Below, piece after piece: positions 13,096-24,901 of a DNA stretch of 64,000 nucleotides. Both the position numbers and the translations under genes were made by a program. Under the pieces are notes generated by a model. That model was given only the letters and a program-made list of their open reading frames with translations, was not told the origin of the DNA and made no database searches. This stretch comes from Prostheceraeus crozeri (taxonomy: Eukaryota > Platyhelminthes > Polycladida > Euryleptidae): assembly GCA_907163375.1 (NCBI GenBank), contig CAJQUW010012941.1, forward strand, positions 1-64,000. The letters run 5' to 3'. The stretch's first letter is position 1. The number at the start of each line of letters is the position of its first letter.

Positions 13096-15230
13096 AAATA
13101 GGGCTGTCACTTAGGTCGCTGGACGCACTAGACCAAAGGAAGAATTGACAGAAATTCCATCGCGGGTGACAAAAATAGACCAGTGTCTATCATCTGAGCT
13201 GCAAATGACTTTCAAATTCAATAAAGCAGCACAAAAATCATGAGAATTATTTTCAAGGAAATATTTGCTTATGACTTTTTTGCAACATGATATGTGGATG
13301 TATACACGCCAGCATGCACGTGGCAAAGTGACACATTTTTTGAAAGAGCTTGGTGCTGGTCATCATTTTTTCTGAACATTACCTTCCACCGTTATTTTGC
13401 ACCACAAAACTGATGTTGATGTCCATTTTCTCTCACTCGATCAAGAACTTTCACTATCAGAGAAGGGCAGTGACAATATTTTTGTCCGCTGAGCCTCACC
13501 AGCCGTTTATGCAAATGTTAGACATGGACTGCTTGCGCATTTGACATGTTTTAATGTATTTATAGGTTAATAAATCACCTAAGTAATTGTTGGCATCAAA
13601 TAAGGTCAGCAATGCGGGAAATGCATGATTTTCTAATGTGTAATTTTATTTCCTTTTTCTTAGTTTCATCACCAACTTTGAAGTGTAGCACTTTCCACAC
13701 CTTCATCGTACAGCAGCAACCACATCTACTCTCACCGCATTTTGCTATGCTTGTATTCGTTTATCTGATTCTCTTGTTGAGTATATTAATCCATTAATGA
13801 CCAACCTCAGTAAGATTAGTTATTTTGAATCCATCATTATTAAGCAATCTAAACATGATAATATGATAATTGAAGATTAAATATTTCCCTTGTTAGTTTC
13901 TTAGTATGTTCCCATAGGGGAACAATGCACTGTAGACCGTACGCCGCCAAACCGATGAAGTTCTTGCTACCAAATGCTTTGTTTCTTTTCATTTGGTAGC
14001 GATTTTGCTGTTTGACAGCAAATTTACCAGACCTTCATGGTGCCTACCAGGTGCTTCACCTTCTAGTCGCATGAGTACTGTGTTAATAAAGCATACATAA
14101 ATGTGGTTCAAGTAATTTTCATAATACAGTATTGTGTCATGACTGACACCAAACTTCTAGCAGCATGAGGGAGGGGGGGTTGAAATCACTGCTGTCGATA
14201 GTTGTTCATCCGATTTTCATCTGAATTTTCCATGATCGATTTCATTTTAGTCTCATTTCAGATTTTGATTTGTTGATACCATGTCGTTGATAATGCGGTT
14301 GTATTCAAGCTCTGTGGTGGATTCCTCTCTATTCCCGAGAGAAAAATTATTGTATTCTTTTGAAATTGTCATAAAATACATCAGCTTTGGTAATTTTCAA
14401 TGCTTTGTCATGATTTACATGGCAATGATGAAAGTTTGCATTGGAATGATTTATGGTACATTTCAAATTTAGACTTTATTTTTTAGTAAGCTTAACATTT
14501 TAAAGTTATTTTCATGACGATTCAACAGTCGTGCAGCCAATGATTTTGAAAGTTTGAAGCTTTACATGCTATAAATTCGCGTACATTTTTGAAGCAACAT
14601 CTCTGTTACTTCCTGATTGATTCACAAGAAGCATGCATTGCAAATTACTTGAGGTACTTTTTGTAGGTTATAGACACCTTCATTTCATGAATTATATGTC
14701 ATTCCATAAATGTGACAATCTCAAAAATGATCTTTCCTAACCGCATAGGCCCTAAATCACTGACACATAAACATTTCAAAATGAAAAGGTTACAAAGAGA
14801 AATTGTGTAATAGCTTTATCAATTTATGAGAGGTTATCAATCTCGTTGATAAAGGGTGGGGACCCGAAACGTCCAAGACATAAATTTGTAGATATATTGC
14901 TTTTAACCTTCGCGTTACTAAAGGGAGAGCATATATTTTAACCTGCATATAGCCAAGAAAAACCTCCCGCCGGAAGCAATCAACTATCAATGACAGCCTT
15001 TTAAGCTTTACCGCAAATGAGGAAAATCTTGATTGTTGATGCTACCTTTAGATTGAAGTCTTATATGAATTCGTCCAATGAATGCGTGAATTTCATAACA
15101 TCAATCCAAAGATAGCATCTCAATGGAAAACATTGTGCTCTGAAAGAAAGAATTCAAAGCTAAGATCAAAGCAATGCTTCCCTTTTTATCTTAGTTTGCT
15201 TGAGGACCGTTGGCTTACCGTGTTTCCCTT
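13096..15230. other. No recognised gene
   Basis: AT-rich, with short open frames on both strands. No motif, splice chain or internal repeat copy was recognised. Confidence 0.4.
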
Positions 15231-15234
15231 CGTT

Positions 15235-15985
15235 GTATACATTTCCCTTCGATTAAATTGCTTTGATTAACCTTGTATATACCGTATTCCATGATAGATG
15301 ACCTTATGCATATTTTCTACATCGTATTGCATGTCTGCATTCTATGTATTCTAAGCATGTATTCTATGTATTCAATGTATATATTCTCATGCTCCATCAT
15401 TTTGAAATTGTTGTTTAACTGCTGTGCTTAAATGATGTTTTGTTACTCTCGTTAAAGAATCACGAAGCGTTGAGTAAAAAGTCTCTTTTACTTCGAAAAC
15501 CAGTGGCAAATATTTATAATCAACATCACGCAGGAATGGCCAATCGAAACCTTAACATTTTCGTAAGGACTACTGGGGATAACTAATATCACGTAGGAAA
15601 CTGACACATATGCCAATTTAATCTATGCATCACATCATGGCACAATGTTCATAAAAATTGAATTACAACTTCAACGCGAATTTTGTCATTTAAAATAAAA
15701 GGATTTGAGGCATTTCGCCAAAATACATCGCTCTTTTCTTGCATGGTAGCCTACTCATTACTGCTTATTAGTAGTAAGCTATTGAGATTTAAGTGTCAAA
15801 CTTGCAATGTTGAATTCGATTATGTTACACGGAAGTCGAAAATATTTACAAATACTCAATAAGTTTACAACTATAAAAAATATGCATTACGTAAATTTTA
15901 AATTAAGCCAGCAAGTGATAATGCATTATAATTCATAAAATAACAAATGCAATTATGTTTGAGATATATAAATGAATGTGGTTAG
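15235..15985 (+). repeat. Dispersed repeat family R1, longest copy
   Basis: The interval matches 26731-27364 in the same orientation over roughly 650 bp. Both copies end at the same word (GATATATAAATGAATGTGGTT). Its first 150 bp also match 23320-23470, and its last part matches an inverted, more diverged stretch at about 57410-57640. There is no coding potential. Sharing of an exact right edge suggests a mobile element end; the class is unknown. Confidence 0.75.
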
Positions 15986-16735
15986 AAAGAAGTTTTCGTT
16001 TAATCCAAACGAATTTAGCCATTTCAGTAAATGGAATTAACAATTACCGTAGGGTAGAAAAACAGATTATAAATGAACATTATTCCACATGACGTCGGAA
16101 AGGGTACTTACTTTTCATTTTTAAAATAACTTAATATTAGACTGCCACTTAAAGATACAGTATGTAGTAAATGAACTACTGTTAATTTATAAGTAGTCAA
16201 TATAAACTGAATATGTGAAGATCCAGTAGAATTTAAGTCAACGGCTTCCAGATCATATGGCAGCGAATCGTCATTGCTGCGAAATAAAGACAAAAAGTAG
16301 ATAGCAACCAATGAAGTTCAACCTGATTTGCCAGCCGCATTAAGGTTTGACAGCAACTTTCCAACCGGACCATCGGATTTCACCCAGGCGGCCGCTACCA
16401 AATGAACACGTTCTGGTAGGCAAGAATATCACAACGAAGAAATGTGATTTTTATTTGATGAGTTGGTTTCGCAGCGAACTTTATATCATTTGGTATCTGA
16501 CGGTCTACAGTGTGGGCGCTATAGGTGTATAGATCCGCCGAGCTCCTCGCTACTGCTTTCAACTTTGAAAGTGTTTGAGTTAAGTCTAAGTTTCCGATAC
16601 GAAGGTATTTGTCATATATGCTCATACATTTGTCACAAGGTCCATATATTGTCAGGATACAACAGCAGACCTCGTCAACTAATGTAATGGAGTGAAGACG
16701 ATGATATAAAATGCCCTATAGTGTCAAGGCAAATG
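15986..16735. other. No recognised gene
   Basis: Short frames only. The sequence leads into the piggyBac remnant without a recognisable upstream transposase domain. Confidence 0.35.
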
Positions 16736-16739
16736 TGGA

Positions 16740-17190
16740 AGAAATAATGTTATTATTTCACTTCGCAACAAAACATCGAATTAGCAAAAATTCAGCCCCG
16801 GCAAGAACTTATCAACTGTTCATTACAGCAATATGAGGCGTTTTCCAAAGACATCAATTGACGAGCAAATGGTTCCATATTTCGGACGCCACTCTATCAA
16901 AATGTTCATAAAGGGCAAACCTATTCGGTTTGTCTACAAAAGCTGAGTTCTTACGTCATCTTCAGGGTACCCATTCAAGTTCTACACGTAGTATGCAGGA
17001 TCATCGTCAACGCCAGTAGAAGGTACACACAATCACCACTAGGAAGTCGCGTTGTCAACGAACTGTTGTCATTCGTAGAACACCCTTGCGCACATTCAGT
17101 CTATCATATACAACACGCTCCTTTACTTTACAGACATTGGAATTCAATGATATATGGCGATGGCTCATCGGTTTTGATACGGAGCCTTAA
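16740..17190 (+). pseudogene. piggyBac-type transposase remnant
   Basis: Plus-strand pieces in two frames match the core of piggyBac transposases: IELAKIQP and QQYEAFSKD, then IDEQMVPYFGRHS, KMFIKGKPIRF, SSSGYPF, and after a frameshift LGSRVVNELLSFVEHPCAHSVY. In the family the last motif is followed by an Asp-containing FDNFFTS segment; here it reads HIQHAP, so a catalytic region is lost. Several stops interrupt the frame. The remnant ends at about 17190, where a minus-strand LINE begins, so one element probably cut the other. Confidence 0.75.
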
Positions 17191-18636
17191 CGCTTGTAAA
17201 TAGGCACTGCTAAGGCAGTTTTCCAATCAATAGGAATATGACCAGTGATCATAGATAGCTCAAACAGCGCTGAAAGAAAAGGAGCTATTTCACAGGCCAT
17301 TTTCTTGAGTACACATGCTGGCAAATTATCGGGAGATCTAGATTGCTTAGAAGGCAATTTCAATAGAGCAGAAAGAACATCATGAATTGGAAATTCCACC
17401 ATACTAATGGATACACCAGTTTCAGCCACTTTACAATGAAGAGGTAGGCAATTATCATAATGAGAAGAAGTAGATACAGAGCAGTCATTCAATATATTTG
17501 CTTTGCCTGTATCATCAGCAATGAGATCACCATAGTCATTGTAAATAGAGGGGATTGGGTATGAAATTTTCATCTTCTTGTTGACATAAGAAATAAATTA
17601 CTTGATATCACCCTTTTCTCTTTCTCACATCTTAGTCTGTACACTTCTGCATCATATTGCTTGGATATCTCACGATAAATGTCTTTGTCTTTTCTATACC
17701 AGTAACGTTTACTTTTCAACGTTTTTCAAAGATGTCTCAAAGTTTTACTTTGTCTTTGCTTTTTTCGACGATTATGAGGACATACAGACACGAATTTTTC
17801 TATAGCTGAGTGCATAACATCAAGGAATATATTCCACATGACATCCACTGACATGCTAGAGATAGGAGAAGTTGCGTGTATGATAGAGTTCCACGAAACC
17901 TTTGAAAGAAATGATCTCATGCTCACAAAGTCTGCTTTACAGTAGTTTCTTCTATTAGCGTCGGACATAGATTCAGTTATTTCAGAATTAGATTGAATAA
18001 AAAATTCAATAGCAGCATGATCACAGGTTGTATGAAATGGATCTATTACTTCGACAGATATTATAGAACATGGTTTATTAGCAATCACAAGATCAAGAAT
18101 CGATTCAACTAACTGAACCAGACCATTTTTGTTGACAGTAGAGAGAAATATTTCACTGGCATTGTCACCAAGATTGTATGGTACTGACCAGTCGATATTT
18201 GGGAAATTGAAATCTCCACATATCAATTTAGGCAAAGATTCATTCATGAACTGATCGAATCGATTATTGATTCCAGACAAAGCGAAGTGTCACTAGTAGC
18301 ATCAGGGAGATTATACACTGCAAGTAATCTGTAAGAAGTAGCCTTCGAAAATTTCATGTCAAGGCAGATAGCATTGACAGAGGCTGATAGAGGCAAGTTA
18401 AATTCCGACACAAGAATGCATTTACAGATATATACAGCTACTCCACCATATCCATCTGATCTATCATTTCTATATACATTGTAATCATTGTTGGCGCATA
18501 ACAACGCGTCCAAAGTGTAATTTTTCATCCATGTTTCAGTAAAAATCAAAACATCATACTTCTTCAAAGACAACAGTGTTTGTAGGTAATTGATTTTATT
18601 ATTTAGAGAACGAGCATTGCAAAGATAGAATTTCAA
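17187..18636 (-). pseudogene. LINE ORF2: APE endonuclease and start of RT
   Basis: Three minus-strand frames in succession. 18636-18244 gives the endonuclease N-terminus (LCNARSLNNKI, VLIFTETW, GYGGVAVYI). 18280-17726 gives its core (LICGDFNFPNIDW) and the terminal CDHAAIEF block, where family members usually have SDH; Cys replaces Ser. 17573-17187 gives the RT entry region (KLPSKQSRSPDNLPACVLKK, WKTALAVPIYK). Frameshifts separate the pieces, at about 18260 and between 17726 and 17573. No RT catalytic motif remains. Confidence 0.8.
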
Positions 18637-18910
18637 TATTCTCTTAGTGTTTTTGCATTTGGATGATTCATCATTTTCAATATTTGGATTTATTGAGACA
18701 TTATTGATAACAGCATTATGATAGGAGGCTGTATCGTCCGTACCATCTAGACTCTCACTGTTGTTTGAAACTTAAATTCTTTGCGAAAACCATCTCTTGC
18801 ACTGCGTTCAATGACTTTGCCGCGTAATACAATATAGTCCAAGCCAGTTGCCATTTTTCTTTCACGCAATTCTTTGCGAAGCTCAAACTGGATTTTCCTC
18901 TAAAAGAATA

Positions 18911-19501
18911 TTAAATCAGCGTTAACGTACACGGAGTTATATCCAGGAATTTGTCGAACTTTTTCGCATTCTTCAAAACCATGAATTCCTCTTCGACACT
19001 CTTCATGATGATACGTAGTGGCCTCATTTTCATAACATCATTCTTTTTCTTTCCAATACGTGAGATACTATCAATCTTAGCTGTGTGACAATCTACAGCA
19101 TACAGAATGGCAGAGCATCGAAATAAATCGGAGGGGATATCGTTATCATCAGTGGCTTCTGGTAGCCCAGTAATGATGATATTCCTTTTACAAAGCTGTC
19201 TTTGTTCGATCTCGTTTACCATAGCGTCAAAACCGGAATCTGGAGTCAGTTGAGGCGGCAAAGAAATATTGTGATTGTCTGCAAGCTCAAGCTGATCAAC
19301 CCTGGTCAACAGAATATCAACGGGGTTTCTGAGAGAAGCAATTTCGTCTCTCAGATTTCTGATGATCTCAGGTGGCATTGAATCAAACATGGACCGTACA
19401 GACTCTAGCGATAATACAGATTGCGATTGAGAATGTGTCGACCGTCCCTGTGAGGAGACATTGAAACAGTTAGAAGCTTTATTCTTTTTTTGATTTGTCA
19501 C
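18911..19501 (-). pseudogene. LINE ORF1 protein, C-terminus cut by a stop
   Basis: A 196-codon frame starting MTNQKKNKAS. It has a Ser/Gln-rich N-terminus, a leucine-spaced helical stretch (about residues 45-80) and the RNIIITGLPEATDD motif typical of LINE ORF1 nucleic-acid-binding domains of the CR1/L2/Jockey type. After the stop at 18911, related sequence (FELRKELRERKMATGL) continues to about 18770 in another frame, so the original ORF1 was longer. The role in the family is RNA binding and chaperone activity in the retrotransposition particle. Confidence 0.75.
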
Positions 19502-19550
19502 TCATTTCGACCAAGAGGAATCAAAATATATGTAGATTCAAAGATATCAA

Positions 19551-20010
19551 GATTGCAAAATTCAGATCTGAACACCGAACGTTGGATAGCAAATCAAACT
19601 CTCTAGCCACTCCGAAATGCTAACAGATGTTCAACTTTATGAATGCCGTTGTTGATTATCATAGAAATCGCTGACACTGACCTTGAATGTGTGTCAATGA
19701 CAATCGAGGCAGAACAGATAGTACAATGTCGTTGCAAGAAGACCATTTAAACAACACTCAGCGGGAAGAGACCGGAATGATAAAAAATCACTTATAGAAG
19801 GCAATCCACTGAATATTTAGGTATTCAGATACCACAACAAGAATGAGCAAGACGAGGGAGAACAATAGACAAAATATCGGAGAAATTCGACGCAGGATAA
19901 CCTTAGAACACACTAAAATTCGACAATTGATTCACAGGCGACCGGGTGTTCACCTTCACACAATGAATTATTTCATACAATAAATCTTTCGGGTCAATAC
20001 ACATTTCCAT
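19551..20010. other. 3' flank of LRR-Ig gene 1
   Basis: No gene. A perfect AATAAA on the minus strand is not evident near the stop codon. Confidence 0.4.
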
Positions 20011-21222
20011 TTAAAGGACTGCAAATTGAAATGATAGTGTTGGTCCTCTATGACGTTTAAGCATCCAAACTCCAAAACCAAAAGACACAATAATCATCAC
20101 TGCTGCTACTCCGATGACGATTGGCATAACATGCGTTGCAGGGCTTTCAACATGGAGGAATATGCTGGCGGTAGCCTTTCCACCATCATTGACAGCACTG
20201 CAGTTCCAATCTCCAGCGTGAGTGTCCTTTGCATTCAAGATGGTCAGTTGATATTGGAAGCTGGTTCCTGCTGTTTCAGAGATAAGGAACGACGTGGAGT
20301 CATTTTTGATTCTGACTCCATCCTTCCACCAAGACAGTGCACCAGTGGGATCAGAGAAGACATGGCACACAAGAGTGACATTGTCTCCAGCCTTTGCGGT
20401 GATGTTTGAGATGTTGGCTGTGACTTCTGGAGTGCATTGAAAGTCCTCAGGTTTAAGATCTGGAACTGGCTTGTTTTTAAGTCGAGCTGGAGAAGCGCAT
20501 TTCCCGAAATGTTTACGCAAGCTGTGTACAAGCATTATACGCTCAATTGACCAGGCATGCAACCATCGAAGTCGACAGTCACATTGCCATGGATTTCCTC
20601 TGACATCTAATTGTTTCAGCCTCATCGTGTTCAGATCCTCTTCCATCTGTTCTGGAAGTGTTGTGAGGTTGTTGTGTCCAAGAAAAATCTTTCCTAATGT
20701 CCGCAAAATGCCAGAAAATGAATGTTTGTGCAATTTCAAACCTCCAATTGTGCTTCTGAGATCAATACGCCTAAGATTCTTGAAATTCTTGAACCAATAA
20801 TTTGGAATCGTTCTAAGAGGATTTCTATCGAGATATAATCTCTCAAGACTTGGAATTGAGGTGAAAGCAGATGCATTTAATCCTTTGCCAATCGTCAGGC
20901 GGTTTGAAGTGAGCCATAGGTGCGTCAGACGTCTAAGTGGTTTGAGCGCTCCTGAACTAATTGTCCGAATTTCATTGTGGTTGAGATATAGAAGCATCAA
21001 GCATGACTTTTCCCAAGTCTTGAATGAATTGTTTGTTAATTTTGATATTCTATTGTGATGAAGATCAAGCTCTCTCACTGCTCCCCATTGATTACTTGGT
21101 ACAGCTGTCAAATTTTGGTAAATACAATTCACTGCTCCTCGAACTTGCGGACATCCATCCTCTACTCCTGTTCCTGCATACACAGCAGCGAAGAGAAAAA
21201 GGATTTTCATCAATTGAGACAT
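20011..21222 (-). CDS. LRR-Ig single-pass membrane protein, copy 1
   Basis: Predicted type I cell-surface protein of 403 residues. In order: signal peptide (about 1-18, MSQLMKILFLFAAVYAG); Cys-containing LRR N-cap; about six leucine-rich repeats (for example VRELDLHHN, LERLYLDRN); LRR C-cap from NPWQCDCRLRWL to about DFQC; one Ig domain with the Cys...WWKDG...DWNCSA pattern; a transmembrane helix at about 368-390; a short basic tail. Many N-glycosylation sequons lie in the ectodomain. Function is not known; LRR-Ig proteins act in adhesion or recognition. The tail ends at FQFAVL because a CAA codon seen in copy 2 is TAA here, removing six residues. The coding region lies in a single exon, and a 5' acceptor at 21268-21271 precedes it. 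Confidence 0.85.
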   Translation of the reverse strand: MSQLMKILFLFAAVYAGTGVEDGCPQVRGAVNCIYQNLTAVPSNQWGAVRELDLHHNRISKLTNNSFKTWEKSCLMLLYLNHNEIRTISSGALKPLRRLTHLWLTSNRLTIGKGLNASAFTSIPSLERLYLDRNPLRTIPNYWFKNFKNLRRIDLRSTIGGLKLHKHSFSGILRTLGKIFLGHNNLTTLPEQMEEDLNTMRLKQLDVRGNPWQCDCRLRWLHAWSIERIMLVHSLRKHFGKCASPARLKNKPVPDLKPEDFQCTPEVTANISNITAKAGDNVTLVCHVFSDPTGALSWWKDGVRIKNDSTSFLISETAGTSFQYQLTILNAKDTHAGDWNCSAVNDGGKATASIFLHVESPATHVMPIVIGVAAVMIIVSFGFGVWMLKRHRGPTLSFQFAVL

Positions 21223-21267
21223 TTCCTCGAGAATTTAGAGAATCGTCGTCGAAAGTGACGAAATTAT

Positions 21268-22991
21268 CTGGAAATGACAGAAAGACAAAAGTTAATGAAC
21301 AGAAAAGAAAATACTTCACGCAGTTGTGTAAATAGTTAATCTGTTTCCTCTCTAAATCTGTGATCTAAGACTTACTGTTTTTTTAGTAGGTCAGCATTCT
21401 ATTTTAACGTAGCCTCCTAAAATTCTAGTGTGTGGCCCTTTAGGATGCAGGTTTCTTCGATTTTAGGAGGTGAGAAATTACAGTGCAGAAGGAGTGGTAA
21501 ATTAGTCAGAATGGCATGCTGGAAAAGATACTTATGGAAGCTAATGGATATATGCTTTGATGAGATGATGGCTGCTGTCATGTGTGTCCTTCGGTGACAT
21601 TTAGCTGGAATTGATGGTCACTAATTGTTCGTGCATTCATAATGCTGATGACCACGTTAATGCACTAGTAACGCACAATCACCTCATGTTGCATTTTCTC
21701 AATTAAGTGAAGTTTCTGGTATTATTTGAATAACTGCATTGTCAAAGTAACAAAGAGAATACAAGCATACGACATTGTAAACTTGCGATTAACATATTAT
21801 CAACTGTACAGGTGCTCAATTACGGATACCACAGCAGGTTTTGAGGTTATCGGAGGAAATGATTCAAATGGTGGAGTCATAAAAAATGAATTCTAGAAAC
21901 AAATAAACGACCTACCTGCATCATCGGGCATGGCACTTATTCATTAGACATGCAAGAGTTCAGATTTCTCTGCAATCGCTACAATCAGTGCTGTGACATG
22001 ATAAAAGATGCATGAGGACAAAGTGGATTACAAGGTGGCTGCCCTCCCTCCAAATCTAAAAACTGCCAGAAAGTTCCACAGCGACGAATCACGACCACCA
22101 TGCCCGACCATGAAACCCAGACGCGAACGCCGACCAAGATGCCCGACCACGACCAGAGCCATTAGTCATTAACCTTGACCACTACCACCGTGCTCGACCA
22201 TGAGCCAGAACTAAGAGCCCGATCACCAGCCAGAAGAGAGTCCCGTACACGAACTCCGACCATCAGCTAGAACTAAGAGCCCGCCTATGATCCCCAAACC
22301 CTCATCACGAAGCCGATCCAGTACATCAGCATCCCTAGTCTTTGTTACATGCACTTGTAAATCGTTATACTTTTAACGCAATCCGATGTATGTAAAAATC
22401 ATAAACATTCTCTTAATCTGAATATATATCAATTTGAAATGTCAGATGATGCCACCGCCATAGATAGCTAATTAGCATTCTATTATTATTTCAAAGCCGC
22501 TCTTACCGCCTTGTCGTTACCAGTTAAGATGAAAAAAGCCGGTACTGTATTATATTACGGTATTATATTAGTCTTCATAGATCTACTCAAAGAAATGGAG
22601 ACATCCAGACAGCAACTCACGTGATTATTATGAGTAATTAAAATCATTTAATAACTAGTGGGCAACGTGGCCTCAGTTCTAATCATTCATTATCTTCCCA
22701 TTTCTAATCCAGAACATTAAATTCGCATTAAAAATAATGCAGACTAGTGAGAAGCACTGTAATGCGGCGTGGATAGTTGGCCTTTACTCGATGGGAGAGG
22801 CGGTCATACAGATATCATCATGATTATTTGATTTCTATGGGAGGCAAAAAAAGCTGAATTCAACTATTTCAAATGCTGGAGGATTTCGGAAGATCTTCAA
22901 AATGACAATAATGCTAGGAAACTCTTTTACCATGAAAATAAGTGTAACTGCTCTGTCATTTGAAATATTAAATAAAACGAATGCCTCTTAC
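21268..22991 (-). other. Inferred first intron of LRR-Ig gene 1
   Basis: On the minus strand a donor (CAGTTGTCG/GTAAGAG, intron from 22991) and an acceptor (TTTCCAG/ATAATTTCG, exon from 21267) are both conserved in copy 2. The intron would be about 1.7 kb. At about 21640-21660 it contains the word GATGACCACGTTAATGCACTAG, the empty site for the hAT-like insert at 39.9 kb. 22020-22320 holds a degenerate internal repeat in which GACCATGAGCCAGAACTAAG-like words recur about every 60 bp. Confidence 0.5.
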
Positions 22992-23185
22992 CGACAACTG
23001 CGCCGCCTGCAATGATTATTTGTAAATAGAATTTGAGAGTTTAACTAAGATGAGAATGACCTGTCCTGATTGGATTGGTATTTGCAATGCACTCTCTTAT
23101 CTTACATGTTAACATGAAAGGTTGCCTTACATGAAAACACAGAGAAATTGACATAAGTTGGCGAAGTGAGGAATGAATAGATGAC
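22992..23185 (-). other. Inferred 5' untranslated exon of LRR-Ig gene 1
   Basis: The stretch is conserved with 46484-46678 upstream of copy 2, although the DNA between it and the coding exon differs completely. It ends in a consensus donor and starts about 30 bp below a TATA box. No clear protein is encoded. Inference from paralogue comparison only. Confidence 0.45.
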
Positions 23186-23209
23186 AACTCTTGACCAGAC
23201 TTTATAATA

Positions 23210-23216
23210 TGACCAG
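23210..23216 (-). promoter_or_regulatory. TATA box of LRR-Ig gene 1
   Basis: The minus strand reads TATAAAG, conserved at the same relative place upstream of copy 2. Similarity between the two loci ends about 30-40 bp above this box. Confidence 0.45.
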
Positions 23217-23319
23217 ATCAATACAGAAGCTCAGTAATAATGATGATAATAATAATGATGACACAAATATTATGTCGTACATAAATATTATAAATATAGC
23301 TGTGCCTACGGTTGATATT

Positions 23320-23470
23320 TTTGATTATTTGTATACATTTCCCCTTGATTAGATTGCTTTGATTAACCTTGTATATACTGTATTCCATGATAGATGATCT
23401 TATGCATATTTGTTATATCGCATTCTATATCAGCATTCTGTGTATTCTATGTCTCTATGTATCAACCTGT
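23320..23470 (+). repeat. Partial copy of repeat family R1
   Basis: Matches the beginning of the copy at 15235 (GCTTTGATTAACCTTGTATA...), then stops. Confidence 0.65.
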
Positions 23471-23655
23471 GCTATGGTAATCCTATTGTTTTCAATCGGA
23501 GATTCTGAGCGGGTATTTCTCAGGAGAAATACCTCATAGACATGAAAAAACATGTTTTTGCCATATATTTGTAATAACATCGAAAATATAAAAAAATCTA
23601 AGAATGCAGATAACTATGTAGCAAAAGTCGGCATCAGTTGAATGGACACGATCAG

Positions 23656-24690
23656 TCAAAATGAACATTCAGTAAAGTTACAATTACTGAAGATCAATCT
23701 TGCGGGTTGAGGATTGCCAAGCTGAATTGTATCCATTTTTTGGTCTTCAAGCAACATGACGTCCTCTTGTCGTTGGGTACTCGTCTGTGTTTGTGAATGA
23801 TGCATGAGAGGCTCTGATTCAATTCGAGGTAGGGCGGGGATCAATGATTGAGGCTGATTGTTGGATTGGCTCAAAGATCCATAAAGTGCGCCTGACATCT
23901 TCACTTCGAAATGTTCATGTTGAATGTAACATCTATCGGAAGACTTATTGATTCTTCCAGTTTTCTTTTCCGCACTTCTGCAGGAATACCACCTTGTATT
24001 AACCTCACTTTGCACGACCTCCGTAAACTTGTGTTGCTATAATATGTGTCATCTGAGCATACTGCTGACATGAATTCACGTGTAACCTTTGTGCACTCCC
24101 ATAGGAGAAGACTTGTAGCAGTATCAGATTTGATTTGGCTGCTGGGTAATGAGCCTAGGTAGAACGCTGTGCATCCTTTCCTACCACCAGTTTCTGGAAG
24201 ATGCCGCATGTATTCCTTGTATAGAGACACCACGCATCTTGTCGGATCATCTTGGTTTTGATAAGCTCGTGTGTGCTTCTGTTCCATTCTGGTACAATTC
24301 AGTCCGAAGCGCTTGTTCTTCGACATGTTTTCGGTGTATTCAAGGTATTATCTTCCGGCGTCAACTTTAATTTTTATTTGTTCATTTTCTCCGCACTGTT
24401 GGTTTCGATGCTCTTGGCAAGCTCTTAGGCTAAAATGCAAGCCAATGTGGTATAATAGTGTCTTCACCAATTTGTCGGGGTCAGAGATTCCGAAGCCACC
24501 AATTTCCCATAATTTCGTCTAAACTCTTCAAAACTTTTGGAACATCATCAAGTCGAACTCGCCATTCACTTAACCATAAATTGAACAAACGCATAACCCA
24601 ATTCATCTTGCTGATCGTATTCTTACAGTGACTGTTCTGGATGTCATCTTGAATTTCGTCATTCGATACGGCATGGAATCGTGACTGCAT
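23656..24690 (-). pseudogene. Crypton-type tyrosine-recombinase-like remnant
   Basis: Minus-strand frames follow the order of tyrosine-recombinase-like proteins of the Crypton/ZMYM/QRICH1 (DUF3504) group. An N-terminal helical part (VSNDEIQDDIQ, NTISKMNWVMRLFNLWL) is followed by a middle block (QNQDDPTRCVVSLYKEYM, AFYLGSL) and the catalytic-region helix (NTSLRRSCKVRLIQGGIP), which in family members reads NHSLRATxxTRLFQAG. After a frameshift near 23990 comes TGRINKSSDRCYIQHEHFEVK, corresponding to the TGHxS...Y box. The usual TGH is TGR here, so a catalytic His is missing. Separate frames and the lost residue mark it as broken. Whether the source is a mobile Crypton or a domesticated host gene cannot be decided here. 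Confidence 0.6.
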
Positions 24691-24901
24691 TATTCAAGTA
24701 TCAAGGATTGTGTGAATGATGATGCTGGAAAGGCCACTTTAAAATACATGTTCAGTACTATGAATCAAATTTCAAAACTTTTGCCATGGATTTCTCGTAT
24801 ATATCTCTAGTGTAGTCTATATGTATGGTTGGTCCATAGAATGTGGTTGGTTTGGTCATGGGTTTGGCATAATTTGGTCGATGGTCGGTTAATACGTATA
24901 T

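Larger units (their letters stand above)
17187..19550 (-). mobile_element. LINE with ORF1, endonuclease and a truncated RT (3'-truncated)
   Basis: Read on the minus strand from about 19550: an ORF1 with coiled-coil character, an APE-type endonuclease and the first part of the RT, which stops after WKTALAVPIYK at 17187. LINE copies usually lose their 5' end because reverse transcription starts at the 3' end; this one keeps the 5' genes and lacks the 3' half. The right half of the RT is replaced by the piggyBac remnant on the other strand, so a later deletion or rearrangement is the simplest reading. Confidence 0.8.

Noticed and set aside
17000-17186. Continuation of the minus-strand LINE RT (a HRHISLNSNVCKV-like reading)
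   Set aside because: The plus strand here reads as piggyBac transposase with long motif agreement; the minus-strand reading is an antisense coincidence.
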